64,000 nucleotides of DNA, taken from the NCBI RefSeq assembly GCF_000413855.1, contig NZ_ATGG01000016.1, positions 62,001 through 126,000 on the forward strand, read 5' to 3'. A model generated the notes under the pieces. That model searched no databases and had not been told where the DNA came from. It saw nothing but the letters and a program-made list of their open reading frames with translations. A program made the translations under genes and the position numbers. Of this stretch, positions 18,057 through 26,887 are shown piece after piece. The stretch is from Acinetobacter gyllenbergii CIP 110306 = MTCC 11365 (lineage in GTDB: Bacteria > Pseudomonadota > Gammaproteobacteria > Pseudomonadales > Moraxellaceae). The first letter of the stretch is position 1. The number at the start of each line of letters is the position of its first letter.

Positions 18057-19250
18057 TTAGAAACTAAAGCCAATATTGAGATTGATACGATATAGCCATT
18101 GATCACTATAGGGAGAAACCGTTGAGGTGAACCCCGTTGCATTGGATGCGCCACCAATAATGTTGGCGTTTTTACCCCAGGTATAATCTGCCCAGACCAT
18201 AAACGGCGAAGCAATAAACATCATCCCTGTCGTGTTCATTTGTGAATCTGACCAATCATCACGTTTCTTGTCCATATAACTATAATCATTATAGAAACGA
18301 ATGGCTTTAAGTTTGCCCATATCCTGTACAGGTAAGGTATAAGCCAAGTTTAAGCTGGCCACTGTTGCTTCGGAAGCAATGAAATAGGCAGGGGTAAAGC
18401 CATTATTGCCCATCAAGATCATGTCATTATTGACCCCATCTGGATTTTTGGCATCATATTGGTAATGAATCACAGAGCTTTGTAAATTAAAACGTTTGTA
18501 ATTATTGTCGGTGTGCAAACCGACCGCATAATACTGACCATTTTTATCAGTCGTTTTATTATGCAATTGCGCGATTGCCCCTGATAGACCAAATTCTTGC
18601 TTGCCAAACTCGGTTTCTAACTTACGTACAATACGCGTATTCAATTGATGGCGTTTTTCATTTTGATAGGCTTTCTGAGTGGGAAATGCATTGTCCGTTA
18701 GGTCATCATAGGTGGCACTTTCAGGCGAGTAACGTAGGCTGGTCTCCAACATTTGCGGATAATAGCCAAGTTTTACATCCCAATCCTTGTTGTGAAAATT
18801 CCAGTTCAAACCGGGTGCAATGTTATTGCCATAGCCCAAGAAAAATGGAATATGATAAGTCCAGCCATTTTGCGGATAAGGATAGATGGTGAATGGCTTA
18901 TAGACAAAACCAGCTTCTATACTATTATTTTCATTGAGATTATAGCCAACATAAGCTTTCTCAATCGAGCGTTTCTCTTGATCTTGAAATAAATAACTGG
19001 CATTAAAATAGGCATCGTCAAATTTGCCTTTCAGATCGACCCTGAAAATATCAAAATAAAGTTTACCAAAACCACCATTAGGTCCCTCCCAATTTTCATA
19101 GCGTTGGTTCAAACGCACCACGCCACCCAATTTTACCGAATCCGTTCCATCTTCACTTTTCCATTCGAGGGCTGAGCTTTGCGCAAAAGCATGGGATGTC
19201 ATACCCAAATACATTGCAGCAAGCATCGCGACCATTGATGTCTTTTTCAT
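18057..19250 (-). CDS. Outer-membrane porin of the Rieske-operon regulon
   Basis: A 397-aa outer-membrane barrel protein. A signal peptide ends near residue 24 (MTSHAFAQS). The mature chain starts with LEWKSEDGTDSVKLGGVVRLNQRYENW, listed only to its motif SVKLGGVVRL, and ends in NLNIGFSF with the terminal Phe required for outer-membrane assembly. It probably admits the substrate of the adjacent catabolic operon; I cannot place it in a named porin family. The start at 19250 has AAGGAAG 5 bases upstream. A palindrome at 19299-19314 resembles those near the IclR gene and implies shared control. Confidence 0.8.
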   Translation of the reverse strand: MKKTSMVAMLAAMYLGMTSHAFAQSSALEWKSEDGTDSVKLGGVVRLNQRYENWEGPNGGFGKLYFDIFRVDLKGKFDDAYFNASYLFQDQEKRSIEKAYVGYNLNENNSIEAGFVYKPFTIYPYPQNGWTYHIPFFLGYGNNIAPGLNWNFHNKDWDVKLGYYPQMLETSLRYSPESATYDDLTDNAFPTQKAYQNEKRHQLNTRIVRKLETEFGKQEFGLSGAIAQLHNKTTDKNGQYYAVGLHTDNNYKRFNLQSSVIHYQYDAKNPDGVNNDMILMGNNGFTPAYFIASEATVASLNLAYTLPVQDMGKLKAIRFYNDYSYMDKKRDDWSDSQMNTTGMMFIASPFMVWADYTWGKNANIIGGASNATGFTSTVSPYSDQWLYRINLNIGFSF

Positions 19251-19298
19251 ATCTACTTCCTTTGCTTTCATCCCAACGATCCTGTTGGCCTTGTTTTT

Positions 19299-19314
19299 GT
19301 TTTACTTGTAAAAC
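19299..19314. promoter_or_regulatory. Putative IclR operator, porin copy
   Basis: GTTTTACTTGTAAAAC, a perfect 7-2-7 inverted repeat, 49 bases before the porin ATG. It shares GTTTTA and TAAAAC half-sites and the 16-base length with the two palindromes at 31558-31577 and 31706-31721. Confidence 0.55.
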
Positions 19315-19326
19315 ATAGTTTTTATT

Positions 19327-19358
19327 GTTTTATGGGCAAAAAAATTTGCCCATAAAAC
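19327..19358. repeat. Perfect 14-bp inverted repeat
   Basis: GTTTTATGGGCAAA and its exact complement around an AAAA loop, between the decarboxylase stop and the porin start. Without a T run on the minus strand it is a weak intrinsic terminator; it may protect the 3' end of the long operon mRNA or reduce read-through into the porin gene. Confidence 0.6.
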
Positions 19359-19397
19359 GGTCTTCACATCAGCACGAACTGCCAATGCTCAGCGGGA

Positions 19398-21038
19398 TTA
19401 ATACAATTTTTTCTGTGGTGGGCCGGCAAAGTTCAATGGCCCAATTGAATGCATATCTAGTTCAATCACACTTGGCCCTTGGAAAGCAACGGCTTCTTGA
19501 ATCACCGTCTTGAATTCCTCAGCACTGCCCACTTTCCAGCTCTTCACGCCCATTGCTTCACCTAGAACCTTATAGTCTGGTGTATGCAACTCATTGAAAT
19601 ACTGGCGACCACCGAAGTAATTCTTCTGGATACCACGCATCACACCATAACCACCATCATTCATGATCATCAGCACCATGTTGGTATTTTCTTGCGCCAT
19701 GGTTGCAATTTCGCCGATGCCTAGCATCAAACCGCCATCACCGACCAAACCAATCACTTTCTTGTCAGGATTGGCAATCGACGCACCAATCGCAGTGGCC
19801 AGCCCCAAACCAATAGCCCCTGCTAAAGAGTGAATGTTCTGATTCGGTGCTTGCACTGGGAATAAACGACTGCCCCAAGTACTGCCTGACATGGTGATGT
19901 CTCGTACAAAAATACCGTCTTGTGGTAATGCAGCACGTAAGTGATCACAGATTAACGCGTACTGATCCAGTTGCGTACGTAATGCCTCGATTGCGGTCAG
20001 TTTTGCCTTCACCACCGCTGCATCATATTCCACATCGACTTTTGAGATACCTTGCAAGCCCGTCAATACGCGTTGCAACACATCTTTGGCATCGCCACAG
20101 ATGAAGTTACGAACCTTGTAATTACGCTGTTGTGCGACGGGATTGGCATCAATCTGGATAATATTGTCAGGGAACTGCACGGAATAGGTTTTGGTTTCAT
20201 TACTACGTAAGCGTGAACCCACCACCACCAATAGATCAGCCTCTTTAAGTAATTGTTCAACCCCAGCCGAGTTATGGAATGCGCCTAAACTACGTGGATG
20301 ATCATCAGCCAATACGCCACGCGCATGTGTTGATGACACCACAGGAATACCGAGATCAGCGATGGCTTTAACTTCCGCAACACTGTTCAGCGTTCCACCA
20401 CCAATCCAGAACACGGGGCGTTGGGCTTTTTTCAGTTCTTCAACAATTAAGTCGACTTCAATCTGTTCAGCTTGTGGCAATTCAAGGGCTTTTACTGGCC
20501 CTAAGTTCAGCGGCAAATCAATTTCTGTTGCTTGCACATCAATCGGTAACTCAACACTGACTGGCCCCATTGGTACTGTCGTTGCTACACGAATCGCTTC
20601 ACGAATCACACCCACCGCATTGTCAGGGCTGGTAATACGAAATGCAGCTTTGCTCGATGCACGTAAGAAGGTCAGCTGATCTTTGGTTTCATGAATAAAG
20701 CTGGCATCACGATCCAAATATTCACGCTCAACTTGCCCTGTTAAATGCAATACAGGACTGCCTGCATTCATCGCTTCAATCAGTGAACCGACTGCATTAC
20801 CTGCACCCGCACCCGTACTGGTTAAAGCGACACCGAGTCCTTTAAAGCGTGAGTGACCATCTGCCATCGTGACCGCACCCGCTTCACCACGTGCCGCCAC
20901 AAAACGAATTTTTTCACGGCGACCGACTGCATCGGCAATCGGTAAGTTATGGATCGAGATCACCCCATAGATACTGTCTACTTGGTGTGCTTCTAAAACA
21001 CGGGCGATGGCTTCGCCGACATTTACACGTTCTGTCAT
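19398..21038 (-). CDS. Thiamine-diphosphate-dependent decarboxylase-like enzyme
   Basis: A 546-aa enzyme of the acetolactate synthase/benzoylformate decarboxylase superfamily. The cofactor-activating Glu is in RGEAGAVTMADG near residue 48, and the ThDP/Mg motif is GDGGLMLGIGEI...NDGGYG near residues 430-458. The middle domain lacks clear FAD-site features, so decarboxylation or carboligation of a 2-oxo acid is more likely than branched-chain synthesis. It is the last gene of the Rieske operon, 38 bases after the aldehyde dehydrogenase, which could oxidise its aldehyde product. The start at 21038 has GAGGA 8 bases upstream. Confidence 0.85.
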   Translation of the reverse strand: MTERVNVGEAIARVLEAHQVDSIYGVISIHNLPIADAVGRREKIRFVAARGEAGAVTMADGHSRFKGLGVALTSTGAGAGNAVGSLIEAMNAGSPVLHLTGQVEREYLDRDASFIHETKDQLTFLRASSKAAFRITSPDNAVGVIREAIRVATTVPMGPVSVELPIDVQATEIDLPLNLGPVKALELPQAEQIEVDLIVEELKKAQRPVFWIGGGTLNSVAEVKAIADLGIPVVSSTHARGVLADDHPRSLGAFHNSAGVEQLLKEADLLVVVGSRLRSNETKTYSVQFPDNIIQIDANPVAQQRNYKVRNFICGDAKDVLQRVLTGLQGISKVDVEYDAAVVKAKLTAIEALRTQLDQYALICDHLRAALPQDGIFVRDITMSGSTWGSRLFPVQAPNQNIHSLAGAIGLGLATAIGASIANPDKKVIGLVGDGGLMLGIGEIATMAQENTNMVLMIMNDGGYGVMRGIQKNYFGGRQYFNELHTPDYKVLGEAMGVKSWKVGSAEEFKTVIQEAVAFQGPSVIELDMHSIGPLNFAGPPQKKLY

Positions 21039-21076
21039 TGCTATATTCCTCAAAAACTGTTCATTCCATGAATGTA

Positions 21077-22543
21077 TTAATTCGCCCAAGGATTTGGCTG
21101 CTCGCTTAATCCCATATAGATGCTTTTTTGTTGCATGTAAGACAAAATGCCTAAACGACCTTTTTCACGCCCGATACCACTTTCTTTAAAGCCGCCAAAT
21201 GGCGCAGAAATCGAGAATTTCTTATAGGTATTGATCCAGACCGTACCGACTTCTAATGCACGCGCAATTTGCCATGCCTTGCGATAGTTTTCAGTCCAGA
21301 TGCCTGCGGCAAGACCAAAACAACTGTCATTGGCTTGTGCAAGCAAATCTTGTTCATCGTCATATTTCATCACCACCAGCACAGGGCCAAAAATCTCTTC
21401 CTGACAGGTTTGTGCTGAATTACTTAAACCTGTAATGATGGTTGGCAAGTAATAACTACCTTTGGCCAACTCACCTTCGGTTAAGGCATGACCACCCACA
21501 AGGACTTCCCCACCTTCTTGTTTCGCGAGCTGTACATAGTCATCGACAGAAGCCAAATGTTTCGGATTAATCAAAGAACCGAGATGTACACCTGCGGTTT
21601 CAGGATGCCCAACGCGCAAGCCTTTGGTGATTTCAACCAGACGGCTTAGGAATTGATCATAGATACTGCTGTGTACAAACAAACGTGAACCGGCAATACA
21701 GGCTTGTCCTGCTGAACTGAAAATACCGTAAGCCACACCTTTGGCTGCTAGTTCAATATCTGCATCTGGCAGAACAATCGTTGGAGACTTTCCACCAAGC
21801 TCCAAAGATGTTGTGATCAGTTTATCGGCTGCTAAATGTGCCAAATGACGACCCGTGGTGGTTCCACCCGTAAATGAAATCTTACGCACCAAAGGATGCT
21901 TTACGATTGCATCACCAATCACCGAACCGCGTCCAACCAAGACACTAAGCAAACCTTTCGGTAAACCCGCTTCTTCAAAGATTTTGGCGAGTTCCAATGC
22001 GATCAAAGAAGTGACTTCCGCAGGTTTTAGAATCACGGCATTGCCGCCAGCAAGCGCTGGTGCCAATTTCTGTACTTCACTGGCAATCGGTGAATTCCAC
22101 GGGGTAATTGCAGCGACTACCCCCACGGGTTCATGCACGCTCATGGTCATGAAATCTGCGGCACGTTGCGTGGTCAACTCATCATTCAAGGTTTCGCAGG
22201 CTGCTGCTACATAACGCGCTGTTGCTGCCGCACTCATGGTCAAGGCACGGGTTTCAGCCAAGGGCTTGCCATTATCACGAGTTTGCAACTTTGAAAGCTC
22301 ATCGACACGCGCTTCAATAATGTCTGCCACTTTATATAAAATACGGGCACGTTCATGCGGCATGCTGTTGCGCCACTCGGCTTTACGCCAAGCCGCATCT
22401 GCCTTTTCAATCGCTTCATTGACATCTTCCAGACTCGCCGTTGAAATTTCAGCATTCACCGATTGATCTGCTGGAAATAAACTTTGAATCATCCCGCCTT
22501 TACCTAATCGCCATTCACCAGCGATATAAATTTCCTTTACCAT
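21077..22543 (-). CDS. Aldehyde dehydrogenase of the Rieske operon
   Basis: A 488-aa NAD(P)-dependent aldehyde dehydrogenase. Signatures: VAAITPWNSPI, LELGGKSPTIVLP with the general-base Glu, and SAGQACIAGSRLFV with the catalytic Cys. It oxidises an aldehyde to the acid in the cytoplasm. The neighbouring ThDP decarboxylase suggests the aldehyde comes from a 2-oxo acid, though this is inference. The ATG at 22543 has AAGGA 7 bases upstream. Twelve bases separate it from nadX. Confidence 0.93.
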   Translation of the reverse strand: MVKEIYIAGEWRLGKGGMIQSLFPADQSVNAEISTASLEDVNEAIEKADAAWRKAEWRNSMPHERARILYKVADIIEARVDELSKLQTRDNGKPLAETRALTMSAAATARYVAAACETLNDELTTQRAADFMTMSVHEPVGVVAAITPWNSPIASEVQKLAPALAGGNAVILKPAEVTSLIALELAKIFEEAGLPKGLLSVLVGRGSVIGDAIVKHPLVRKISFTGGTTTGRHLAHLAADKLITTSLELGGKSPTIVLPDADIELAAKGVAYGIFSSAGQACIAGSRLFVHSSIYDQFLSRLVEITKGLRVGHPETAGVHLGSLINPKHLASVDDYVQLAKQEGGEVLVGGHALTEGELAKGSYYLPTIITGLSNSAQTCQEEIFGPVLVVMKYDDEQDLLAQANDSCFGLAAGIWTENYRKAWQIARALEVGTVWINTYKKFSISAPFGGFKESGIGREKGRLGILSYMQQKSIYMGLSEQPNPWAN

Positions 22544-22555
22544 GATCAAATCCTT

Positions 22556-23347
22556 TTAAATCTGAATTGCTTCAACACTATTGCGGCAAGCGCGAATCAC
22601 ACTTAATGCAGCCAAGGTTGAGGTTTTTGGATTACTCGCCAATGGCACACCGACCAGTTCAATGGTCATTTCACCGAATACACCTTCTGCCACAATGGTG
22701 TGCTTGTTTTTGTTGATGCTCGGATCAACCGTCAGTTCCACCATGGTGTCATCCATGCCCAGCCCAGCCAGTGCAATCGTGGCTGCCACATTGGCATTGG
22801 CTGGAAACTTCAAGGCTGCTTCTCTGGCTGTACCACGGAAAAAAACTGTTGCTTCGCTGACCTGATCGAGGTCAACCAATTGTTCCGCATAGCTACCACG
22901 CCAGCTTTTTGGACTCTTACAGCCCTTATAGGTGACCTTTTCTAAACCACCTTCTTTGGCCGCAGAGATCCCATCGATCCCAGCAATGGCACCTGCCAAT
23001 AAATGCAGATGCGCATCGTTTTGTTCTGCCGTTTTTTTCAGTTGAATTAAAAATTCGTTATCCGCCAAAGTCCCCACTGAAATCAGGCCAATGGTCCAGC
23101 CTTTTTCCAAGACTTTTTGCGCGTGTTCTTTCACCGCAGCCTGTCCTGCCACTTCAATCACATAATCAGGTGTTCCCTGACATTGTTCGATTGAACTAAT
23201 CACTTGCACATCAGCCGCAACCTGCGCCTGTACTTTTTCTACACTGCGTGCAGGGACCACAATCCATTTAAGTTGCAGGTCTTGTGGCATGTGGGCATAC
23301 ACTTCTGCCGCCATCGCGCCAAAACCAATCATCATCAACTGTTTCAT
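22556..23347 (-). CDS. nadX: L-aspartate dehydrogenase homologue
   Basis: A 263-aa protein of the NadX/DUF108 family. A Rossmann start (MMIGFGAMAAEVY) and the characteristic NANVAATIALAGLGMDDT segment near residue 190 are present. Known members reversibly oxidise L-aspartate to iminoaspartate with NAD(P), feeding NAD synthesis or aspartate use. Here it sits inside an aromatic-type degradation operon, not next to nadA or nadC, so a catabolic or imine-reducing role with another substrate is possible. AAGG lies 7 bases before the ATG. Confidence 0.85.
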   Translation of the reverse strand: MKQLMMIGFGAMAAEVYAHMPQDLQLKWIVVPARSVEKVQAQVAADVQVISSIEQCQGTPDYVIEVAGQAAVKEHAQKVLEKGWTIGLISVGTLADNEFLIQLKKTAEQNDAHLHLLAGAIAGIDGISAAKEGGLEKVTYKGCKSPKSWRGSYAEQLVDLDQVSEATVFFRGTAREAALKFPANANVAATIALAGLGMDDTMVELTVDPSINKNKHTIVAEGVFGEMTIELVGVPLASNPKTSTLAALSVIRACRNSVEAIQI

Positions 23348-23356
23348 GTGAACACC

Positions 23357-24151
23357 TTATAAATGTTTGTTAAATCCACCAGAGACATCGAGTGTCGAAC
23401 CTGTGGTATACGATGCCAAAGGCGATGCTAAAAACACCAAGGCTCGCGCGGGTTCTTCTGGCTTACCTAAACGTTGCATTGGAATGCCACGGTTTTTGGC
23501 AATATTGCCTGTCCACTGTTCCCATGTTGCATTTGGGTCTGAACGGGTTTCAAAACGGCGTTTCCACTGTGCTGATTCCACCATGCCCAACAGGATCGAA
23601 TTGACCCGAACACCGTATTGGGTAAATTCATGTGCCAGTGAATGGGTTAGATTCAGCAATGCTGCACGTGCAGATGACGTTGCAATCATGTGCGGTTCAG
23701 GTTGCAGTGCCAGCAAAGAGTTCACATTGGTAATCGAGCCACAGGCCGAATGTTTTAAATCATTTAAAAAGGCACGTACTGGATGTAATACACTGAAATA
23801 CTTCAGTTCAATTTCTTTCATCCAGTCTTCATCTTGGGTGTTTTCAAAATTAGATACACGCCCCTGACCTGCGTTGTTGATCAGCATGTCGACATTGCCC
23901 AGATTATGATTGACCTGTTGTGCAAAACGTTTTACATCTTCTTTATCCAAAACATTGCAAATACTGGTGAAGATATTGGCATGCGGATATTTGTCTAAAA
24001 TATACAGTTTTGATGAAGCTAGACGCTGCTCATCTCGACCACACCACGCCACCTTGGCACCCTCTGCAACTAAAATTTCGACGGCAGCCAAACCAATACC
24101 TGACGAGCCACCTGTGACAACTGCTACTTTTCCTTCAACTTGGAAGCTCAT
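23357..24151 (-). CDS. Short-chain dehydrogenase/reductase, operon copy 2
   Basis: A 264-aa SDR. The cofactor site is TGGSSGIG near residue 15, and NNAGQG follows near residue 90. Catalytic Ser lies in NVNSLLAL. The place of the usual YxxxK is taken by a region ATSSARAALLNL, where Tyr and Lys are not evident; the classic pair appears replaced, so activity should not be assumed. I prefer the ATG at 24151, with GAGAG 8 bases upstream, over one at 24157. Second of two SDRs in the operon. Confidence 0.8.
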   Translation of the reverse strand: MSFQVEGKVAVVTGGSSGIGLAAVEILVAEGAKVAWCGRDEQRLASSKLYILDKYPHANIFTSICNVLDKEDVKRFAQQVNHNLGNVDMLINNAGQGRVSNFENTQDEDWMKEIELKYFSVLHPVRAFLNDLKHSACGSITNVNSLLALQPEPHMIATSSARAALLNLTHSLAHEFTQYGVRVNSILLGMVESAQWKRRFETRSDPNATWEQWTGNIAKNRGIPMQRLGKPEEPARALVFLASPLASYTTGSTLDVSGGFNKHL

Positions 24152-24173
24152 ATCCATATCTCTCGTTTAAGTC

Positions 24174-24989
24174 TTAATGTGCCGATAAAACAATGTCGTT
24201 AAACTGTTCAGCTTGATCGACATAACTTAGATGACCGGCATCTGTAATGAGATGACATCGGCTCAATTGCATTTCTACCGCTAATTCCTCGATTGCTTGC
24301 GCAGGCGTAATGCCATCCTTGTCACCTGCAATCACCACACAAGGAACACTAAGTTCTGTTAAATAATTTCGAATTTCGTCATAGGCCAACAAATAAGATG
24401 CTCGGGTAAAACCGTCTAATGTCAGTTGCCCCATCACCTCACTGACCAAAGCCAGTGCCTGAGCGTCTTGTTTATAAATCAAATGCGGTCCACGGCTGGC
24501 AGCCATGCCAGCATTGCCTAAGCTTTTCAACATATTCGGGCGCTTTTGATAGACCTGTGCTTTGGTTTCTTCATCTGATCGTTGATAGCCTTGTGCTGCA
24601 TTGGCAATGATTAAGGTCTGTACCCGTTCAGGATAAAGATGAGCAAACGCACTGGCTTTTAAGGCACCCAATGAATGACCAATCAATATGGCTTTTGAAA
24701 TGTTCAACGCATCCATCAAGCCCAATACACGTTCTGCATAATCAGTTGCATTCGGCTGTTCGGTATCTAGGTTGCCAGATAAGCCATAGCCGGGTGCATC
24801 CCAAGCAATGACATGAAAGTGCTGACTGAGTGTCTCTAGCTGATTGATCCAAGAAGCTGAACCCGAACTAATCCCATGCAATAAAATCAACGGCTGACCT
24901 TGGCCTGCCTCACGATAGGCTTGCACCTGTCCATGCACTGCAATGGTTTTCACTGGATATTTGACTAAAGATTCGATCAGCGTCATCAT
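24174..24989 (-). CDS. Alpha/beta hydrolase of the Rieske operon
   Basis: A 271-aa serine hydrolase. LLHGISSGSASW carries the oxyanion region, GHSLGALKA near residue 108 the nucleophile Ser, and ITDAGHLSYVDQ near residue 252 the His. Such enzymes hydrolyse meta-ring-fission products (MhpC/BphD type) or esters. With an extradiol-type dioxygenase in the same operon, C-C bond hydrolysis is an attractive role, but the motif set does not prove it. AAGGA precedes the ATG by 5 bases. Confidence 0.82.
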   Translation of the reverse strand: MMTLIESLVKYPVKTIAVHGQVQAYREAGQGQPLILLHGISSGSASWINQLETLSQHFHVIAWDAPGYGLSGNLDTEQPNATDYAERVLGLMDALNISKAILIGHSLGALKASAFAHLYPERVQTLIIANAAQGYQRSDEETKAQVYQKRPNMLKSLGNAGMAASRGPHLIYKQDAQALALVSEVMGQLTLDGFTRASYLLAYDEIRNYLTELSVPCVVIAGDKDGITPAQAIEELAVEMQLSRCHLITDAGHLSYVDQAEQFNDIVLSAH

Positions 24990-25021
24990 GTCCTTCCTTG
25001 TATTTGCTCTAATCTGTCGAA

Positions 25022-25543
25022 TTAACGTTTGATTTGCGACAACGGATGCTCAGGTGGATAGTTCGGAATAGTCGGTTTACCTGCACCTAACATCACACAC
25101 ATCAAGGCATCTTCCTGACCCGGATTGAACAGACCGCGATAAATACCTGGTGGAATTGAAATCAGATCACGCTCTTTCAGTCGGGTCTCGAACTTTTCAC
25201 CGTTATGTTCAATAAACAGATCAATCTCACCACGCAACATGAAAAATACTTCTTCAACATCGTGATGAATATGCAAAGGCCCTTCGCACTGCGCAGGTAA
25301 TACCATGGTTGAGAAGGTAAAGTTTTCAGCTGGAACTGTATTGCCATCATTGACCACACCTGTTGCACCAGTCCCCATATAACGCATTTGTGCACGGCGA
25401 TATTTCGGGTCGTAGTCCGCTTGGAATTTCAAAGCATCAAAATCATATTTACGTGTTTCGAAACGTGCGATTCGGGTATTCAACCAATCTTGTAAATTTG
25501 TCCCTTCAGGTTGTGTCCATGATTCGAATTGTTGAGTAGTCAT
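25022..25543 (-). CDS. Cupin-domain protein of the Rieske operon
   Basis: A 173-aa single-domain cupin. Metal-binding residues are visible in GPLHIHHDVEEVFFMLRGE (His, His, Glu), and the second motif reads PPGIYRGLFNPG, where the usual final His is not apparent. Cupins include dioxygenases, isomerases and sensors, so no reaction is assigned. AGGAG stands 7 bases before the ATG. Its conserved position between hydrolase and transporter suggests an enzymatic step in the pathway. Confidence 0.8.
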   Translation of the reverse strand: MTTQQFESWTQPEGTNLQDWLNTRIARFETRKYDFDALKFQADYDPKYRRAQMRYMGTGATGVVNDGNTVPAENFTFSTMVLPAQCEGPLHIHHDVEEVFFMLRGEIDLFIEHNGEKFETRLKERDLISIPPGIYRGLFNPGQEDALMCVMLGAGKPTIPNYPPEHPLSQIKR

Positions 25544-25577
25544 GTTTTAACTCCTAGGTTTTCGATAAATCTTTTGA

Positions 25578-26801
25578 TTAATAACGTTTTAATAAAGGAA
25601 CTAAGAAGAACGATCCAATCACAGCGACGGCTGCCAAGAAGGTAATTCCTAAATTAAAACTGTGGGTTTGCATCACGATGTAACCGATCAGAACAGGCGC
25701 AATTGCGCTGGCAAAATTACCCATTCCATTGAAAATTCCACCCGCAGTTGCACCTACATCGGCAGTTGTGACACGGGCAAGTAAAGCGAATACTGCGGCG
25801 ACCCCAAAGCCCCAAGCCATGGCGCTTAAAGACATTGCTGCAATCACCAGAATTGGATCAGTCATAATCACCATGACATACATAAAGATGCCTGCCACCA
25901 ACAGACCACTGAAGACCTGAACAGCGCGGCGGCCTAACTTGTCCGAAAGGAATGCACCAATCACTTCGCCAATCAGCATGGCAATGAATGGAAAGCTTGA
26001 ATAAACCCCAAACTCTTTCAGGTTAAAGCCCTTGTCCTGAATCAGATAAGAAGGCACCCAGCTGTTTAAACCCCAGAGATAGGTCATGAGTGCAATATTG
26101 AAAATACACACCAACCAAAACGCACGGTTCTGTAAGAGCACTTTGGTGTTATGAATATGGCCTTTGAAATTGACACGTTTGCTGGTCGATTCCAGTTCAA
26201 TGGTTTTCTTGAGTTGTAAATTACGCAAGCCGAATGCAATCGCAAGCAATGCGATCACCGTTAAACCCGCCATTACAAAGAAGGTGGTGTGCCAATCATG
26301 CTTTGCTAAGACCGCAGCGGTAATTGGAAAACCGAGGAATGCACCAATCGGGGTTCCTAATAAGAACATGGTCGAAGCACGTGCTTGCTGGCGATCTGTA
26401 TAGGTTTGCTTCACAATGGCGTAGGCCAGTGCAAACAAGGGTCCTTCAGCCAGACCAAGTAATACTCGTAAAATCAACATGCCTGTATAGTTGGTGGTAA
26501 AACCCATACAAAACATGAGCAAACCCCATGATGCGACGCTCCAAAACAGCATTTTCTTCGGATTGAAAATATCACCAAGGAAACTCAAAAACACCGAAGA
26601 GAAGCCATAAGCCAGCAAGAAGCTGGTCATCAACCATCCGAGTTTTGCCTTGTCTTCTGCAATCCCCATCGCACCCTGAAAGTGCGGGTCAGCAAATAAC
26701 ACTGCGATACTAATTTTGTCGAAGAATGCCAGTACGACACATACCATCAGGACAAAAGCAGGAACCCAATGCTTTAATCCACTTTTCTCTTCATTACTCA
26801 T
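25578..26801 (-). CDS. MFS transporter of the Rieske operon
   Basis: A 407-aa, 12-helix major facilitator resembling the anion:cation symporter group. RVLLGLAEGPLFALAYAIVK and the cytoplasmic DRQQARASTMFLLGTPIGA segment are typical. It most likely imports the organic acid or aromatic substrate of the operon by proton symport. AAGGA precedes the ATG by 7 bases. An inverted repeat lies between it and the reductase gene upstream in transcription. Confidence 0.88.
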   Translation of the reverse strand: MSNEEKSGLKHWVPAFVLMVCVVLAFFDKISIAVLFADPHFQGAMGIAEDKAKLGWLMTSFLLAYGFSSVFLSFLGDIFNPKKMLFWSVASWGLLMFCMGFTTNYTGMLILRVLLGLAEGPLFALAYAIVKQTYTDRQQARASTMFLLGTPIGAFLGFPITAAVLAKHDWHTTFFVMAGLTVIALLAIAFGLRNLQLKKTIELESTSKRVNFKGHIHNTKVLLQNRAFWLVCIFNIALMTYLWGLNSWVPSYLIQDKGFNLKEFGVYSSFPFIAMLIGEVIGAFLSDKLGRRAVQVFSGLLVAGIFMYVMVIMTDPILVIAAMSLSAMAWGFGVAAVFALLARVTTADVGATAGGIFNGMGNFASAIAPVLIGYIVMQTHSFNLGITFLAAVAVIGSFFLVPLLKRY

Positions 26802-26836
26802 ACTTCATTCCTTCGATTGAGTCATGAACCGGATCA

Positions 26837-26882
26837 AGGAGCTGTTGGTCTTTCACAGATAGTTGAAATATCAACAGCTCCT
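26837..26882. repeat. 11-bp inverted repeat between reductase and transporter genes
   Basis: AGGAGCTGTTG and its exact complement CAACAGCTCCT around a 24-base loop, within the 86-base gap of the operon. No T run follows, so it may be an mRNA stabilising or processing hairpin rather than a terminator. Confidence 0.6.
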
Positions 26883-26887
26883 ATGGT

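Noticed and set aside
23367..23867. 166-codon plus-strand open frame opposite an SDR gene
   Set aside because: It is antisense to a clear SDR in the operon, with cysteine- and serine-rich low-quality protein sequence.
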